Positions 28,799-37,955 of a DNA stretch of 64,000 nucleotides are shown piece by piece. This DNA comes from an uncultured Lachnospiraceae bacterium (GTDB lineage: Bacteria > Bacillota > Clostridia > Lachnospirales > Lachnospiraceae): contig CADABQ010000007.1 of the NCBI GenBank assembly GCA_902786205.1, positions 20,510 through 84,509 on the forward strand, read 5' to 3'. The translations under genes were made by a program, and so were the position numbers. Under the pieces are notes generated by a model, which saw only the letters and a list, made by a program, of their open reading frames with translations, ran no database searches and was not told where the DNA came from. Every line of letters begins with the position of its first letter. Positions within the stretch are counted from its first letter, which is position 1.

Positions 28799-29080
28799 TT
28801 ATGCATACGCCTTTTCTAAAATTGCAGTGAGTGCATTTCCACTACTTGTATGGCATCTTACTACATCTGCATTACACTTAGCAGCCTCTGCAACCGCACA
28901 GCGAACCATTTTATGAGAAACCGTATTCGTAAATAAAACAACCAAATCCGGACTTCCAATTTGACTACTCAAATTTCCGCTCATTTGTGTAAATACTTTT
29001 GCCTTACAATTATGCTGCTTACATATTTTTTTATATTGACATACCATACGGTCATGTCCGCCAATAATTACTACGCTCAT
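28799..29080 (-). CDS. DUF2325 domain protein
   Basis: A 93-residue cytosolic protein. It starts MSVVIIGGHDRMVCQYKKIC and has LVVLFTNTVSHKMVRCAVAEA and VRCHTSSGNALTAIL, all characteristic of DUF2325, a small Rossmann-like domain of unknown function. Cys14, Cys19 and Cys24 cluster near the N terminus and further Cys and His residues follow (residues 60-80), so metal or redox sensing is possible. I choose ATG 29080 because GGAGGAATAAA precedes it; an in-frame start at 29122 lacks a site. It follows the P1B ATPase by 225 bp in the same orientation, with repeat copy B between. Similar small proteins are often seen beside metal-transport genes, from memory; the function is unknown. Confidence 0.75.
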   Translation of the reverse strand: MSVVIIGGHDRMVCQYKKICKQHNCKAKVFTQMSGNLSSQIGSPDLVVLFTNTVSHKMVRCAVAEAAKCNADVVRCHTSSGNALTAILEKAYA

Positions 29081-29151
29081 TTTATTCCTCCAATACTTCG
29101 GGTGTTTTGAGATTCTACCCAATCTTATGTAGTATACTCTGTTAAAAGGTT

Positions 29152-29167
29152 GTTAGTCTTAACTAAC
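29152..29167 (-). promoter_or_regulatory. Small palindrome ahead of the DUF2325 gene
   Basis: GTTAGT and ACTAAC flank CTTA (6-bp perfect stem) about 75 bp upstream of the DUF2325 start. It may be an operator or leader hairpin. Confidence 0.3.
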
Positions 29168-29253
29168 TTCTTTTTTATCATACCGAAATATCGTGAAAGA
29201 ATCAAGTATTCTATTGACGATTTTTTTTCAGATGTAATAAAATGTACTCCTTT

Positions 29254-29298
29254 GTCAAACGGATATTCGCAATTCGCTCTGCTACTTGCTCATAACAC
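29254..29298 (-). repeat. Dispersed intergenic repeat, copy B
   Basis: 45 bp nearly identical (43 of 45) to copy C at 56369-56413; both contain CGGATATTCGCAAT and GCTCTGCTACTTGCTC on the plus strand. It begins 6 bp after the P-type ATPase stop codon and lies upstream of the DUF2325 gene. CGGAT and ATTCG/ATCCG parts can form a short hairpin in copy C. Confidence 0.7.
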
Positions 29299-29304
29299 TA
29301 TCTT

Positions 29305-31386
29305 CTATATATCCGTTAACAAATTGCTCATATTTTTTAGTGAAATGACAAGTGTAGATGAGTTATGCAACATTGCAGTTGTCGTCGGTGCCATCACACC
29401 TGCTACCCCTAACGCAATAAGCCCTGCGTTAAATCCAACAATGTTTCGATAATTGCTTTTAATACGTTTCATCAAAGCATTACTTAAGCGTTTTAAAATT
29501 ACCAATTGATTTAAATTATCTGCCTGAATGGTTATATCCGCAATTTCTCTTGCAATTTCTGCTCCATCACTAATTGCAATTCCTACATCTGCCGCAGATA
29601 ATGCCGGAGAATCGTTAATTCCATCTCCAACCATAATTACAGTATTACCATTTTTCTTTTCTTCTTCTACAAAATGTGCCTTATCTTCTGGTAACACTTC
29701 TGCATAATATTGATCCACTCCAACACGTTTTGCTATTGCCTTTGCAGTATGTTTGCTATCTCCTGTCATCATAACAATATTTGAAATGCCTGCCTCACGC
29801 AACGCCTGAATTACATCCGCTGCTTCTTCGCGCAGTGGATCTTCTACACAAATAACGGCAACTAATTTTCCTTCTATTACAAGATATAAGTGAGAGTATT
29901 CCTTTGGAAGAGAAGCAAATAGTTCTTCCTTTCCCTCTGGAATTACACAACCCTCATCTTCAAAAATAAAATGATAACTACCAATAACAACTCGTTTATC
30001 CTTTATGGTACTAGCAATACCATGTGCGACTACGTATTGTACCTTAGAATGCATTTCTTCATGTTCTAACTGCTTTTTCTTTGCAGCGGTCACTACTGCA
30101 TTTGCCATAGAATGTGGAAAATGTTCTTCTAAACAGGCAGCAATACGAAGAGATTCATCCTCTGTGTATTGAGCAAATGGTATCACTTTTACAACCATTG
30201 GCTGTGCTTTTGTCAATGTACCTGTCTTATCCAACACAATGGTATCTGCTTGTGCCACTGCCTCTAAAAATTTACCACCCTTTACAGTTATATGATGCGC
30301 ATTTGCCTCACGAATAGCCGAAAGAACAGAAATTGGCATTGCAAGTTTTAATGCACAAGAGAAATCAACCATCAATATTGCCAATGCTTTCGTTACATTT
30401 CTTGTAAAAAGGTAGGTAAGCCCAGTACCAAGTAAACTATATGGAACCAATTTATCTGCCAAATGCGATGCTTTTCCCTCAATGGAGGATTTTAATTTTT
30501 CTGACTCTTCGATCATTTTTACAATCTTTTCAAATCGACTAGATCCACCTGCATTTCGAACACGAAGCGTAATTTCTCCCTCTTCCAAAACTGTTCCAGC
30601 ATATACAATATCATCTTCTGCCTTTCTGACAGGCATGGATTCGCCAGTAAGAGAAGCTTGATTTACCATACCTTCTCCTTCTACCACTACACCATCAAAA
30701 GGAATGACTTTTCCCATATGTACAACAACAAGATCATCTGCCTGTATCTGTGAAACCGGAACTAAAACCTGCTGTTCTTCCTGTTTGACCCAAACTTTCT
30801 TCACATTGAAAGACATACTTCTTGCCAAATCATCCACTGATTTTTTATGTGTCCATTCCTCTAACAATTCTCCAATGCCCAAAAGCCACATAATAGATGC
30901 CGCTGTTTCAAAATTACCTCTTGCTATAGAAACACCAATTGCAGTTGCATCCAAAACGGGAACTTCAATTTTCCTTTTCCATAAAGTTTTGACACCAATC
31001 CAAATATATTTTACAGAACGAATTATAGCAATTCCTGTTCGAATTGGAACTGGAAGAAACATTTTTCCCATGCATCTGGTAACAACCTTTTCCACAAGTT
31101 TTTCTTGATAATGCGCATTCATTTCTCTTCCAAAATTTTCAACTATACCCTCTGGTACAACACATCTCTCATAGGAAAATTTTTGTATTGCAGTGATAAT
31201 CTCCTGACGATTTCCTGTAAAACAAATCGTAGCATCTGCAGTTCTTTCATATACTTTTGCGTAATTGACACTCTCTAAATTTTGCAAATAATACAATAAT
31301 ATATCTGCCTGCGCATAAGACATTTTCCTTTGTGCCAAATGAATACGCATTCGATTCTTTGCCTCATGTAAAATTTGAAATTTCAA
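29305..31386 (-). CDS. P1B-type metal ATPase lacking the CPC motif (FezB/P1B-6-like candidate)
   Basis: A 693-residue P-type ATPase. The actuator has SLTGES (about 245-250), phosphorylation occurs at DKTGT (386-390), and the hinge has MVGDGINDSPAL (about 585-596). The N-terminal 80 residues look like a degenerate metal-binding domain without CxxC. In the membrane helix before DKTGT the usual CPC/SPC metal site is replaced by SCALKLAMP (343-351). That points to an unusual P1B group; from memory the ferrosome ATPases (FezB, class P1B-6) are of this kind, but I cannot verify it. The upstream gene encodes a small DUF6110-like membrane protein with an acidic tail and a DUF2325 gene follows. Substrate iron is inferred from that context only; manganese or other metals are possible. 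Confidence 0.85.
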   Translation of the reverse strand: MKFQILHEAKNRMRIHLAQRKMSYAQADILLYYLQNLESVNYAKVYERTADATICFTGNRQEIITAIQKFSYERCVVPEGIVENFGREMNAHYQEKLVEKVVTRCMGKMFLPVPIRTGIAIIRSVKYIWIGVKTLWKRKIEVPVLDATAIGVSIARGNFETAASIMWLLGIGELLEEWTHKKSVDDLARSMSFNVKKVWVKQEEQQVLVPVSQIQADDLVVVHMGKVIPFDGVVVEGEGMVNQASLTGESMPVRKAEDDIVYAGTVLEEGEITLRVRNAGGSSRFEKIVKMIEESEKLKSSIEGKASHLADKLVPYSLLGTGLTYLFTRNVTKALAILMVDFSCALKLAMPISVLSAIREANAHHITVKGGKFLEAVAQADTIVLDKTGTLTKAQPMVVKVIPFAQYTEDESLRIAACLEEHFPHSMANAVVTAAKKKQLEHEEMHSKVQYVVAHGIASTIKDKRVVIGSYHFIFEDEGCVIPEGKEELFASLPKEYSHLYLVIEGKLVAVICVEDPLREEAADVIQALREAGISNIVMMTGDSKHTAKAIAKRVGVDQYYAEVLPEDKAHFVEEEKKNGNTVIMVGDGINDSPALSAADVGIAISDGAEIAREIADITIQADNLNQLVILKRLSNALMKRIKSNYRNIVGFNAGLIALGVAGVMAPTTTAMLHNSSTLVISLKNMSNLLTDI

Positions 31387-31504
31387 AGGATTAATCCCCT
31401 TTCTTTGTTTGTTCGATAACTACATTTATTCCTTATCCACCATACCTCTGTAGAGGAAAAAAGACCCCCATATTACACAGGCGCCTTTTCCATCTTTCCA
31501 CAAA

Positions 31505-31825
31505 TTATGCTTCTTCTGTCTCTGTAGTTTCTTCTTCTGTCACTTCTTCGTTTTCTTCATCATATGCATCTTCAAATTCTGCTGCTGCCTCGCGTTCTTC
31601 ATTGATAATCTTTGCATCTGCATAAATATCTTCTGCATTTTCCTGAACAGAAGATGCTACCTTCATCAAACAATCCTTACCTCTTAAAATTGCAGCTGTA
31701 CAATTTGTATAAAATTTCTTTGCATCACTGCTAGACAAAACCTTAAGTCCTGCTGTACCAAATAATACACCTGCTGTAAAAATCCCCGTTTTCTTCCATG
31801 TTATTTTCTTTAAACAATCTAACAT
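31505..31825 (-). CDS. Small membrane protein with acidic tail (DUF6110-like)
   Basis: 106 residues: one membrane segment (about 13-31, KTGIFTAGVLFGTAGLKVL) with a GxxxG motif (G19-G23) and a further G26, an amphipathic middle, and a very acidic C terminus (about 76-106, rich in Glu). It resembles DUF6110 proteins encoded next to P1B ATPases in Clostridia. FezA of ferrosome loci is also, as I recall, a short protein with a hydrophobic N terminus and GxxxG. AGGAGG lies 8 bases before the ATG. It is the first gene of the group, 118 bp ahead of the ATPase, behind a promoter at 31959-31987. A membrane-packing or iron-binding role of the acidic tail is inference. Confidence 0.65.
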   Translation of the reverse strand: MLDCLKKITWKKTGIFTAGVLFGTAGLKVLSSSDAKKFYTNCTAAILRGKDCLMKVASSVQENAEDIYADAKIINEEREAAAEFEDAYDEENEEVTEEETTETEEA

Positions 31826-31893
31826 AATTGTACCTCCTATAATTAATTTTTCTTTTTGTAAAGAAAATTTGCAATCCTTTTTTTAACGTAGCA

Positions 31894-31928
31894 ATAGCAA
31901 AGTAGGAACACCCTTTCTACTTTGCTAT
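31894..31928 (-). other. 12-bp leader hairpin ahead of the DUF6110-like gene
   Basis: ATAGCAAAGTAG and CTACTTTGCTAT pair perfectly around an 11-nt loop, about 70 bp upstream of the start codon and downstream of the promoter at 31959. No T run follows on the minus strand. It could be an attenuator, an RNA stability element or an operator. The rest of 31826-32207 shows nothing else besides the listed promoter and terminator. Confidence 0.5.
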
Positions 31929-31958
31929 AACATTGCATATTTTCTTTTAATGCTTTTT

Positions 31959-31987
31959 ATTATAACCATATCTCGTTCTAAGAACAA
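31959..31987 (-). promoter_or_regulatory. Promoter of the DUF6110-like/P1B ATPase genes with a palindrome at the -35 box
   Basis: Minus-strand TTGTTC (31987-31982), a 17-bp spacer and TATAAT (31964-31959). The perfect palindrome GTTCT-A-AGAAC (31975-31985) overlaps the -35 box and spacer. It is not a Fur or PerR box by the consensus I know. Confidence 0.6.
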
Positions 31988-32117
31988 CATCCTTTGCATT
32001 TATTGATAAAACTTCTCATTAATATCCTGCTATCGTTTTTATTACAAAGAAACTACCATTTAGGGGTGCCATTCAAAAAATATCAGCTATACAAACACAT
32101 CCTCTAAACACTAGTAT

Positions 32118-32149
32118 AAAAAGCGCCGCAATTACTTGCGACGCTTTTT
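32118..32149 (-). terminator. Terminator of the large surface protein gene
   Basis: AAAAAGCGCCGCAA and TTGCGACGCTTTTT pair over 14 positions with one mismatch around a 4-nt loop, with T runs on both sides. It lies about 60 bp after the stop codon. Confidence 0.85.
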
Positions 32150-32207
32150 TCCGTATTATTTTATAAAATAACCGACTTACTTAATTATTATATCTACTAT
32201 TCAAAGA

Positions 32208-35075
32208 TTAGTTTGCATCTGCAACAAACTCATTTTCAAAGCTTCCAATCAAAGTATTGCCCTTAATTGATTTAATGCTCTTGTCAACATTTAATACATA
32301 ACTCTTTTTTGTACGAAGAGTTCCTGCTGGAACGGTAAATACAAGAACATAATATCCAACATATTCATTTCCAGTCTGCTTATCAACTTCAACTGAAGAA
32401 TCTGTTGGAAAATTATAACCATCTAACTTCCATCTTGTAATATCTAATGGTTCTGAATTTTCTGCAACACCCTGTGTTAACTTAACTGTAATAATATCAT
32501 TTTCTTTTTTATTTACCGCTGCCGTTGTTCCCTTTACATATTCAAACGAGAATAAACCAGATGTTGGCTGTACTTCAAATCTTGCTACCTTTGTCTCAGC
32601 CGCATTCTTTACATCATCGTATACATATGTCAATGCAATCGTCCATGATGTACCATACCCTTCATCTACCAACTGTTGAATTGTTTTTCCTTTGTAAAGA
32701 GCTTCTACCTGCAATAAAGTATCTGTCTTCTTCTTTGTTTCGGTGTCGTAATAACCACATACAGCACCATCAAAAGTTACAACATCACCATTTGGCTCGT
32801 TGCCCTTAAACTCAGCCTTTGCAATCTGAAGAGATTGTGTCTCTGCCAATGTAATATTATTACTTTCTTTACCATCTTTAGAAAATGCAACTGGTTCAGA
32901 CATCTGCACTGCAAAATACTGATCCTCATCAGTCTGCATAATAGCCTGAATTTGTGGACTTACATCATCCTGTTGATTCATAGGAGAACCTTCTGAATTT
33001 AAATCAAGCTTAATAACCGTATCATTTGTCAAACCATTATTGTCGTTATAAACCGTATCTTCTGGCAATTCAAACTGATATAAATCATTGTAGTAATTAC
33101 GATTTGTTAAAGATGTTGTATAGAACTTTGTCCAGTCTTCTGTTAACTCAATTACAAATTCGCCATCGCTAACCTGTGTTACCTTTAAGAAACTATTTAA
33201 TCCAGCTTCTAAAGTAGGTTTTACTTTCTTTCCTTCTTCTGTTCCTAACTCTACTTTGGAATTAAATGTACTTACAGTATCCATTAATGAGATGTATTTA
33301 CCTCCCACTTTTACCTTTAATGCTTTTGAGAAATATTCCACTGCATCAATCTGTGTTTTATTCTTATCTTCGGTAAAGAATATAGGACACTCTTTTTCGT
33401 TTTTATCCCCAGTAAACTTAACACGATACTGTTCCGGCGATTCAACAGTAATATTGGCAACTGGTTTATTTGCATCCTCCGTAATTTCAAAGTCCTTTAC
33501 TTGATTTGAAATTACATTTTTACCAATATCTGTAATGCCAGCATAATCAATAACATTTGTTACTGCTAACTTGGCCGTACCTGCCCTAAAATAAGACTGT
33601 ATTCCCTTATCATTTTTTCCTAATGTTAACATTACAACAGCACGATTATCCTCAGCAGTAGCAGGATTATACGTTCCATATGTTGCATTCCCTAATTTAT
33701 ATGTCGAACCATTTATTGTATATCTTGCTTTTTCTGTGTTCTGTGTTGCAGGGATTGCCTCTGAAAAAGTAACTTTAATTTTTTTCATACCAGCAGATTC
33801 AATTGCAGTAACCTCTGGATTCTTTGCATCTGTTAAAATGAAAGAAATATTTGTATTGATACCACATGGTTTATTTGTATAATTTACATACACTCTGTTG
33901 TTATCGTCCAAAACATTATCTTCTGCAATCAAAAGCTGTAATGCTTTCTTATTAGCAACTGTACCATGATCACCATTTACTGTTGCCAAACCAACTACTG
34001 GATACTCAACTGGTTTTGCTTCTCCGTTCACTTTCTGAGAAATTGTAAATATTGGTTTGTTTGCACTGTTTGCAATAAATACCTGTTTACCATCTACTAC
34101 TTTGTATGTACCAGTTGCAGCATTTTTAACTACAAAATCCTCAATCGATACTTCGCGGTCAAAGAATAATGTTACACGGTCTGCCTGAGCTGATTCTGCT
34201 TTTACAAGCTTTGGCGATTTATCTTCAGATATTTTAAATGGCTCAAAAGTAATATATGTTTCGCCAAAAACCTTTCCAACTAAGTCAGTTCCATTATTGG
34301 ACTGTCTGGAAATATCAGCAGTAACCTTTGTTGTTATTTCCTTTGCGGAAAATTCTGAATTTAATACAAGCGTACCTGTACCATTCTTAATTGTAATAGA
34401 CGGATTGGAAAGTTGACCATATGATGTTCTTACATCTAATGTAATATCATTTGCTGCTGTATCTACCTTCTGAGTTTTTGTATTGATCATCTTAAAGGTT
34501 AATACTGTATTATCCCCACCATCTGCAATCAAAGTCTTATCATTTGCATCGATTACCAATGCCCAATTCTTATCGTTATTTGATGTAATTGGTGTTGCTG
34601 TTGGTGCCATAGTTGGTGTTACCTCTGGTACAACGGTTGGTACAACAGGTGTTGTGGATGTTGATGGTGTTGGTGTTGTTGGTGTTGTTGGTGTTGTTGG
34701 TGTTGCGGTTGGTTTTGCTGTAGCAACTACACGTTTTGCATTAACTGTAACGGTTTTCTTTAATGTCTTAACAGTCTTCTTCTTTTTATTCTTTACAACT
34801 GCCTTAATTACTGTCTTTCCTTTGCTCTTTGCCGTTACAACACCTTTGGCTGTTACGGTTGCCACTGCTTTCTTCGAACTGCTAAAAGAAACTTTTCCAC
34901 CAGCTGGCTTATTCTTAACTGTAAATGTATATTTCTTACCTACAGTCATTGTCTTTACTGTCTTTCCCCAGCTTGGCGCCTTTGCTGCAGAGGCATCAAT
35001 TGGATTGGATGAAAGAACCAACGCACATGCCAAACCAGCAGCAACTGTTCTTGATAGTTTGCTTTGCTTTTTCAT
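32208..35075 (-). CDS. Large secreted surface protein with Ig-like domains (S-layer-like candidate)
   Basis: 955 residues. A signal peptide (residues 1-30, ending near DASA) is followed by a BIG2-type bacterial Ig-like domain (about 35-115, Lys-rich, SSSKKAVATVTAKGVVTAKSKG split across strands) and a Thr/Pro linker with TTPTTPTTP repeats (about 118-165). The rest consists of several beta-rich modules; KKIKVTFSEAIP and KLVKAESAQADRVTLFFDREV are typical starts of Ig-like SbsA-type repeats. There is no LPxTG motif and no clear S-layer homology repeat, so the anchoring mode is unknown. Codon use resembles highly expressed genes, and the promoter is good. An S-layer or other abundant cell-wall role is plausible but inferred. 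Confidence 0.75.
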   Translation of the reverse strand: MKKQSKLSRTVAAGLACALVLSSNPIDASAAKAPSWGKTVKTMTVGKKYTFTVKNKPAGGKVSFSSSKKAVATVTAKGVVTAKSKGKTVIKAVVKNKKKKTVKTLKKTVTVNAKRVVATAKPTATPTTPTTPTTPTPSTSTTPVVPTVVPEVTPTMAPTATPITSNNDKNWALVIDANDKTLIADGGDNTVLTFKMINTKTQKVDTAANDITLDVRTSYGQLSNPSITIKNGTGTLVLNSEFSAKEITTKVTADISRQSNNGTDLVGKVFGETYITFEPFKISEDKSPKLVKAESAQADRVTLFFDREVSIEDFVVKNAATGTYKVVDGKQVFIANSANKPIFTISQKVNGEAKPVEYPVVGLATVNGDHGTVANKKALQLLIAEDNVLDDNNRVYVNYTNKPCGINTNISFILTDAKNPEVTAIESAGMKKIKVTFSEAIPATQNTEKARYTINGSTYKLGNATYGTYNPATAEDNRAVVMLTLGKNDKGIQSYFRAGTAKLAVTNVIDYAGITDIGKNVISNQVKDFEITEDANKPVANITVESPEQYRVKFTGDKNEKECPIFFTEDKNKTQIDAVEYFSKALKVKVGGKYISLMDTVSTFNSKVELGTEEGKKVKPTLEAGLNSFLKVTQVSDGEFVIELTEDWTKFYTTSLTNRNYYNDLYQFELPEDTVYNDNNGLTNDTVIKLDLNSEGSPMNQQDDVSPQIQAIMQTDEDQYFAVQMSEPVAFSKDGKESNNITLAETQSLQIAKAEFKGNEPNGDVVTFDGAVCGYYDTETKKKTDTLLQVEALYKGKTIQQLVDEGYGTSWTIALTYVYDDVKNAAETKVARFEVQPTSGLFSFEYVKGTTAAVNKKENDIITVKLTQGVAENSEPLDITRWKLDGYNFPTDSSVEVDKQTGNEYVGYYVLVFTVPAGTLRTKKSYVLNVDKSIKSIKGNTLIGSFENEFVADAN
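34665..34710 (-). repeat. 9-bp tandem repeat inside the surface protein linker
   Basis: About five copies of a GGTGTTGTT-type unit (plus strand) encode the TTP repeats. Because the unit is 9 bp, slippage would change linker length but not the frame. Confidence 0.75.
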
Positions 35076-35197
35076 TTCTCATTTCTCCTTTATAAAACCT
35101 AAATATACTTCTTGTGCTTATTTCCTTTTTGTGAAGTTTTGTGCTCTATCCTTCCTTTTTCGCAACAAAAACTACACATATGAAACAGAATAATTTA

Positions 35198-35226
35198 ATA
35201 TTATCAAAAAGCGTAAAAAATTGCAA
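35198..35226 (-). promoter_or_regulatory. Promoter of the large surface protein gene
   Basis: Minus-strand TTGCAA (35226-35221), a 17-bp spacer and TAATAT (35203-35198). The leader is about 115 nt and ends in AAAGGAG 10 bases before the ATG. Confidence 0.6.
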
Positions 35227-35322
35227 GCACATTTTAATAAACCCAAAATATTTTTTACTTTTTTTTAATATTTTCTTCACATAATTATGATGTATTTTTA
35301 TATTTTAAATTTGCATATGTAA

Positions 35323-37098
35323 CTACTTTAATATTGGTAAAAGATTTTTTATCTCGTTTTTGCTTGTAGTTGTCTGAAAAGAGTCATAACGATAAAACGC
35401 GAAACCAGATACACGTTTTTCACTTCTTCCATAGATTACCTGACGTTTTAAAACGGTATTGGAAGTACTCCATTCTTTTTCAATTGTTGTTCCGGCACGA
35501 TATACCGCTAAACCAATATACAAGTCTACCGAAATGCTTGTTTTTAAGTCCGCCCAACGTTTTACTGTTGCCTTGTATGGACACACAGAATTGTTAAAGC
35601 TCCAATATATTTGTGGGCAAACATAATCCACATAATTATTTTTCGACATCCAAGTTTTGATATCTACATAATAAGCAGAAGAACTAGATAGATTATCAAT
35701 ATTTCCTGCCGGACTAATTCCGAACTCTACCTTAGGATTTATTTCTTTTACAGCTGCATACACACCTTTTACTAAAGTGTTCACATTATTACGACGCCAT
35801 TTTACAATGGTATTTGCTGTTTTCCCTTTTTCTTTACAAGATGCAACATACGCATTATATTCTGTTGCGTCAAAATTTGTCTTATACGCAGAACCTAAGT
35901 TTGGATAAAAATAATCATCAAAGTGAATACCATCCACATTATAATTTTTTACAATTTCCTTTACCCCATTTATGATAAGCGTGCGTACCTGTGAACTAGA
36001 AGGATTATAATATAGATTTCCTTCATAACTAAGTACTCTTCTTTTTACACTGCTTGTGGTACTATTCGCCCATTTTTTAGCCGGATGATTAGATGGCAGA
36101 CCAGAAACATTTGTAACACCAGTCGTAATACGATACGGATTTAACCATGCCTGAATTTTCAAACCTTTTTTATGTGCTAAATCTACCATGATTTTTAATG
36201 GATCATATCCTGGATTTTTTCCTAGTGTGCCAGATGCATATTTTGACCAAGGGAAATAATCTGAACGATACATTGCATCACTAAACGGACGAACCTGTAC
36301 AATCACAGTATTCATTCCATAAGAAACACAATTGTCAAACATCTGTGTCATCTTTTTTCTGAATTGCGTCTCTGTTTTTGCACTGCTTCCAAACTCCAAA
36401 TAAGAGATCCACATAGCCTTCATTTCTGTTTTGCTTTCTGGCGTCTTTGTCGGTGCAATGGTTGGTGTTTCTGTTGGAGCTTTTGGTGTCTCTGTAGCTG
36501 TATTCTGTGGTTTTTTTGTTGCTTCTGGGGTCGTGGTTACATTCGGCTTTTTTGTCGGTGTTGCTGTTGTGGTCACCTTATCAACAATGGAACAACTTTG
36601 GCTATTCTGCTGCCATGTGTATGTAAAACCAAATGTTTCAAACACAAATCTCGCCGGAAGAATATTATAATATTTCTTTTTTTCTATGTAATATACTCTT
36701 TGTGGCGCTGTGCTTAACTTAACATTCTTTCCATTTACCTTGGCTATTTTTTTCCCCATTGTTACTATAATGCTTTTATTTCCCTGTTTTAAAGTTACCT
36801 GTTTTTTTGCACTACTGTAACTATAAGAAATTCCCAATTTCTTTACTTTTATGACGGTCGGACAAACAAAATTTGTTCCATCAATAATCACCCCCGGAAT
36901 CGGGGTATTCACCTTTTTCCCATTTACTTTCGCTGTTGTCTGTTTTTTGGAAGAAAATGTATACTTTTTTCCTCCATATTTTAGCGTAATTGGTGCCTTT
37001 GCTGCTTTTGCACTTCCATAAGGAATATTGGGTATACTCAGACATAACAACAATACCACTGCTATAATCTGAAATACTCTTTTCTTTCTCCAATTCAT
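35323..37098 (-). CDS. Secreted GHL10-type glycoside hydrolase-like protein
   Basis: 591 residues: signal peptide (1-32), an N-terminal domain with repeated KVNGKKV and KQVTLKQGNKSI strands and FVFETFGFTYTWQ that resembles the copper amine oxidase N-terminal stalk fold (about 35-170), a Thr/Pro linker (about 175-225), and a catalytic-like TIM barrel (about 228-591). Barrel marks are MKAMWISYLEF, MNTVIVQVRPFSDAMY, IQAWLNPYR, VDGIHFDDYFYP and FGISPAGN, as in the GHL10/YddW (DigH) family that cuts peptidoglycan glycan strands lacking stem peptides. A cell-wall role fits the neighbouring GH25 gene. The exact substrate is inferred from the family. Confidence 0.85.
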   Translation of the reverse strand: MNWRKKRVFQIIAVVLLLCLSIPNIPYGSAKAAKAPITLKYGGKKYTFSSKKQTTAKVNGKKVNTPIPGVIIDGTNFVCPTVIKVKKLGISYSYSSAKKQVTLKQGNKSIIVTMGKKIAKVNGKNVKLSTAPQRVYYIEKKKYYNILPARFVFETFGFTYTWQQNSQSCSIVDKVTTTATPTKKPNVTTTPEATKKPQNTATETPKAPTETPTIAPTKTPESKTEMKAMWISYLEFGSSAKTETQFRKKMTQMFDNCVSYGMNTVIVQVRPFSDAMYRSDYFPWSKYASGTLGKNPGYDPLKIMVDLAHKKGLKIQAWLNPYRITTGVTNVSGLPSNHPAKKWANSTTSSVKRRVLSYEGNLYYNPSSSQVRTLIINGVKEIVKNYNVDGIHFDDYFYPNLGSAYKTNFDATEYNAYVASCKEKGKTANTIVKWRRNNVNTLVKGVYAAVKEINPKVEFGISPAGNIDNLSSSSAYYVDIKTWMSKNNYVDYVCPQIYWSFNNSVCPYKATVKRWADLKTSISVDLYIGLAVYRAGTTIEKEWSTSNTVLKRQVIYGRSEKRVSGFAFYRYDSFQTTTSKNEIKNLLPILK

Positions 37099-37269
37099 AT
37101 TTTACCTCCCTTGAAAAAGAAACTTTTTTTACTTTTGTTACCATTCTTCCACAAAAAACATTTTCCGCCACATCCCTGTCCAACCATTTTCATCATACTT
37201 GCATTTTATGGCAATTTTATGTAACCGTTCAGTCTAGTAGAAAGAATTGTGAAATTGCCTATATCTTGT

Positions 37270-37929
37270 TCACACCGTTTCTACAGCAAGTAACGGGATT
37301 ACCTCCTTTAAATCCTGTGCCAGTCCGTACAACATCTTTTTTGTTTTCTCGTCTGGTTGATCTAAGTCTGGAACCATAATTGGCTTACACCCTGCACGAT
37401 ATGCAGATAATATTCCATTCGGAGAGTCCTCCATTGCAAAACATTGGCATGGTTCTAATTGCAATCTCTTTGCAGCCTCCAAGTAGATATCTGGTTCTGG
37501 TTTCCCATTTTTTACCATTGGACCACATACAATCTCATCAAAATAAGAAAATTTTTCTATAGAAGTTAAATACTTTTCTGTTCGCTCATAATCAGTAGCG
37601 GTTGCCACTGCCATTCGATATCCCTGTTCTTTTGCAAACGTTAAAAGTTCATCCAATCCTTTCTTTTTTTCCACTCCATATTTTTCAACATGTGCTGCCA
37701 TAAGTTCCATTCGTTTGGCACGAACTTTATAATAATCAAAATCCTCTCCTAGCATCTCCTTCAATTTTGGAATTGCATATTTTGCGGCCAAACTTCTTAT
37801 TTGTAATACATGTTCTTTCTTCATTGGATAGCCATATGCATTCGCCGCTTCACACCAATATTTATGTAGCAATTTTTCTGTATCAATCATCAGACCATCC
37901 ATGTCAAAAATAATACCTTTCATTTCCAT
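37270..37929 (-). CDS. HAD-superfamily hydrolase (beta-phosphoglucomutase-like)
   Basis: A 219-residue cytosolic HAD enzyme of subclass IA. Motif I is IIFDMDGLMIDTE (nucleophile near residue 9), the helical cap follows (about 18-85), motif II is VATATD near 112, motif III is GKPEPDIYL near 143 and motif IV is AMEDSPNGILSA near 163. The DxxNG-type motif IV and the cap are typical of sugar phosphate phosphatases and beta-phosphoglucomutases. The lack of sugar genes nearby gives no substrate. It lies 27 bp behind the GH25 gene in the same operon and 172 bp ahead of the GHL10 gene. Confidence 0.85.
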   Translation of the reverse strand: MEMKGIIFDMDGLMIDTEKLLHKYWCEAANAYGYPMKKEHVLQIRSLAAKYAIPKLKEMLGEDFDYYKVRAKRMELMAAHVEKYGVEKKKGLDELLTFAKEQGYRMAVATATDYERTEKYLTSIEKFSYFDEIVCGPMVKNGKPEPDIYLEAAKRLQLEPCQCFAMEDSPNGILSAYRAGCKPIMVPDLDQPDEKTKKMLYGLAQDLKEVIPLLAVETV

Positions 37930-37955
37930 ATTCTACTCCTCCATATTGTTAGCAA

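Noticed and set aside
34483..35193. Open frame of 236 codons on the plus strand with VGVVGVVG repeats
   Set aside because: It is the antisense shadow of the TTP repeats and signal peptide region of the surface protein, and has no ribosome binding site.
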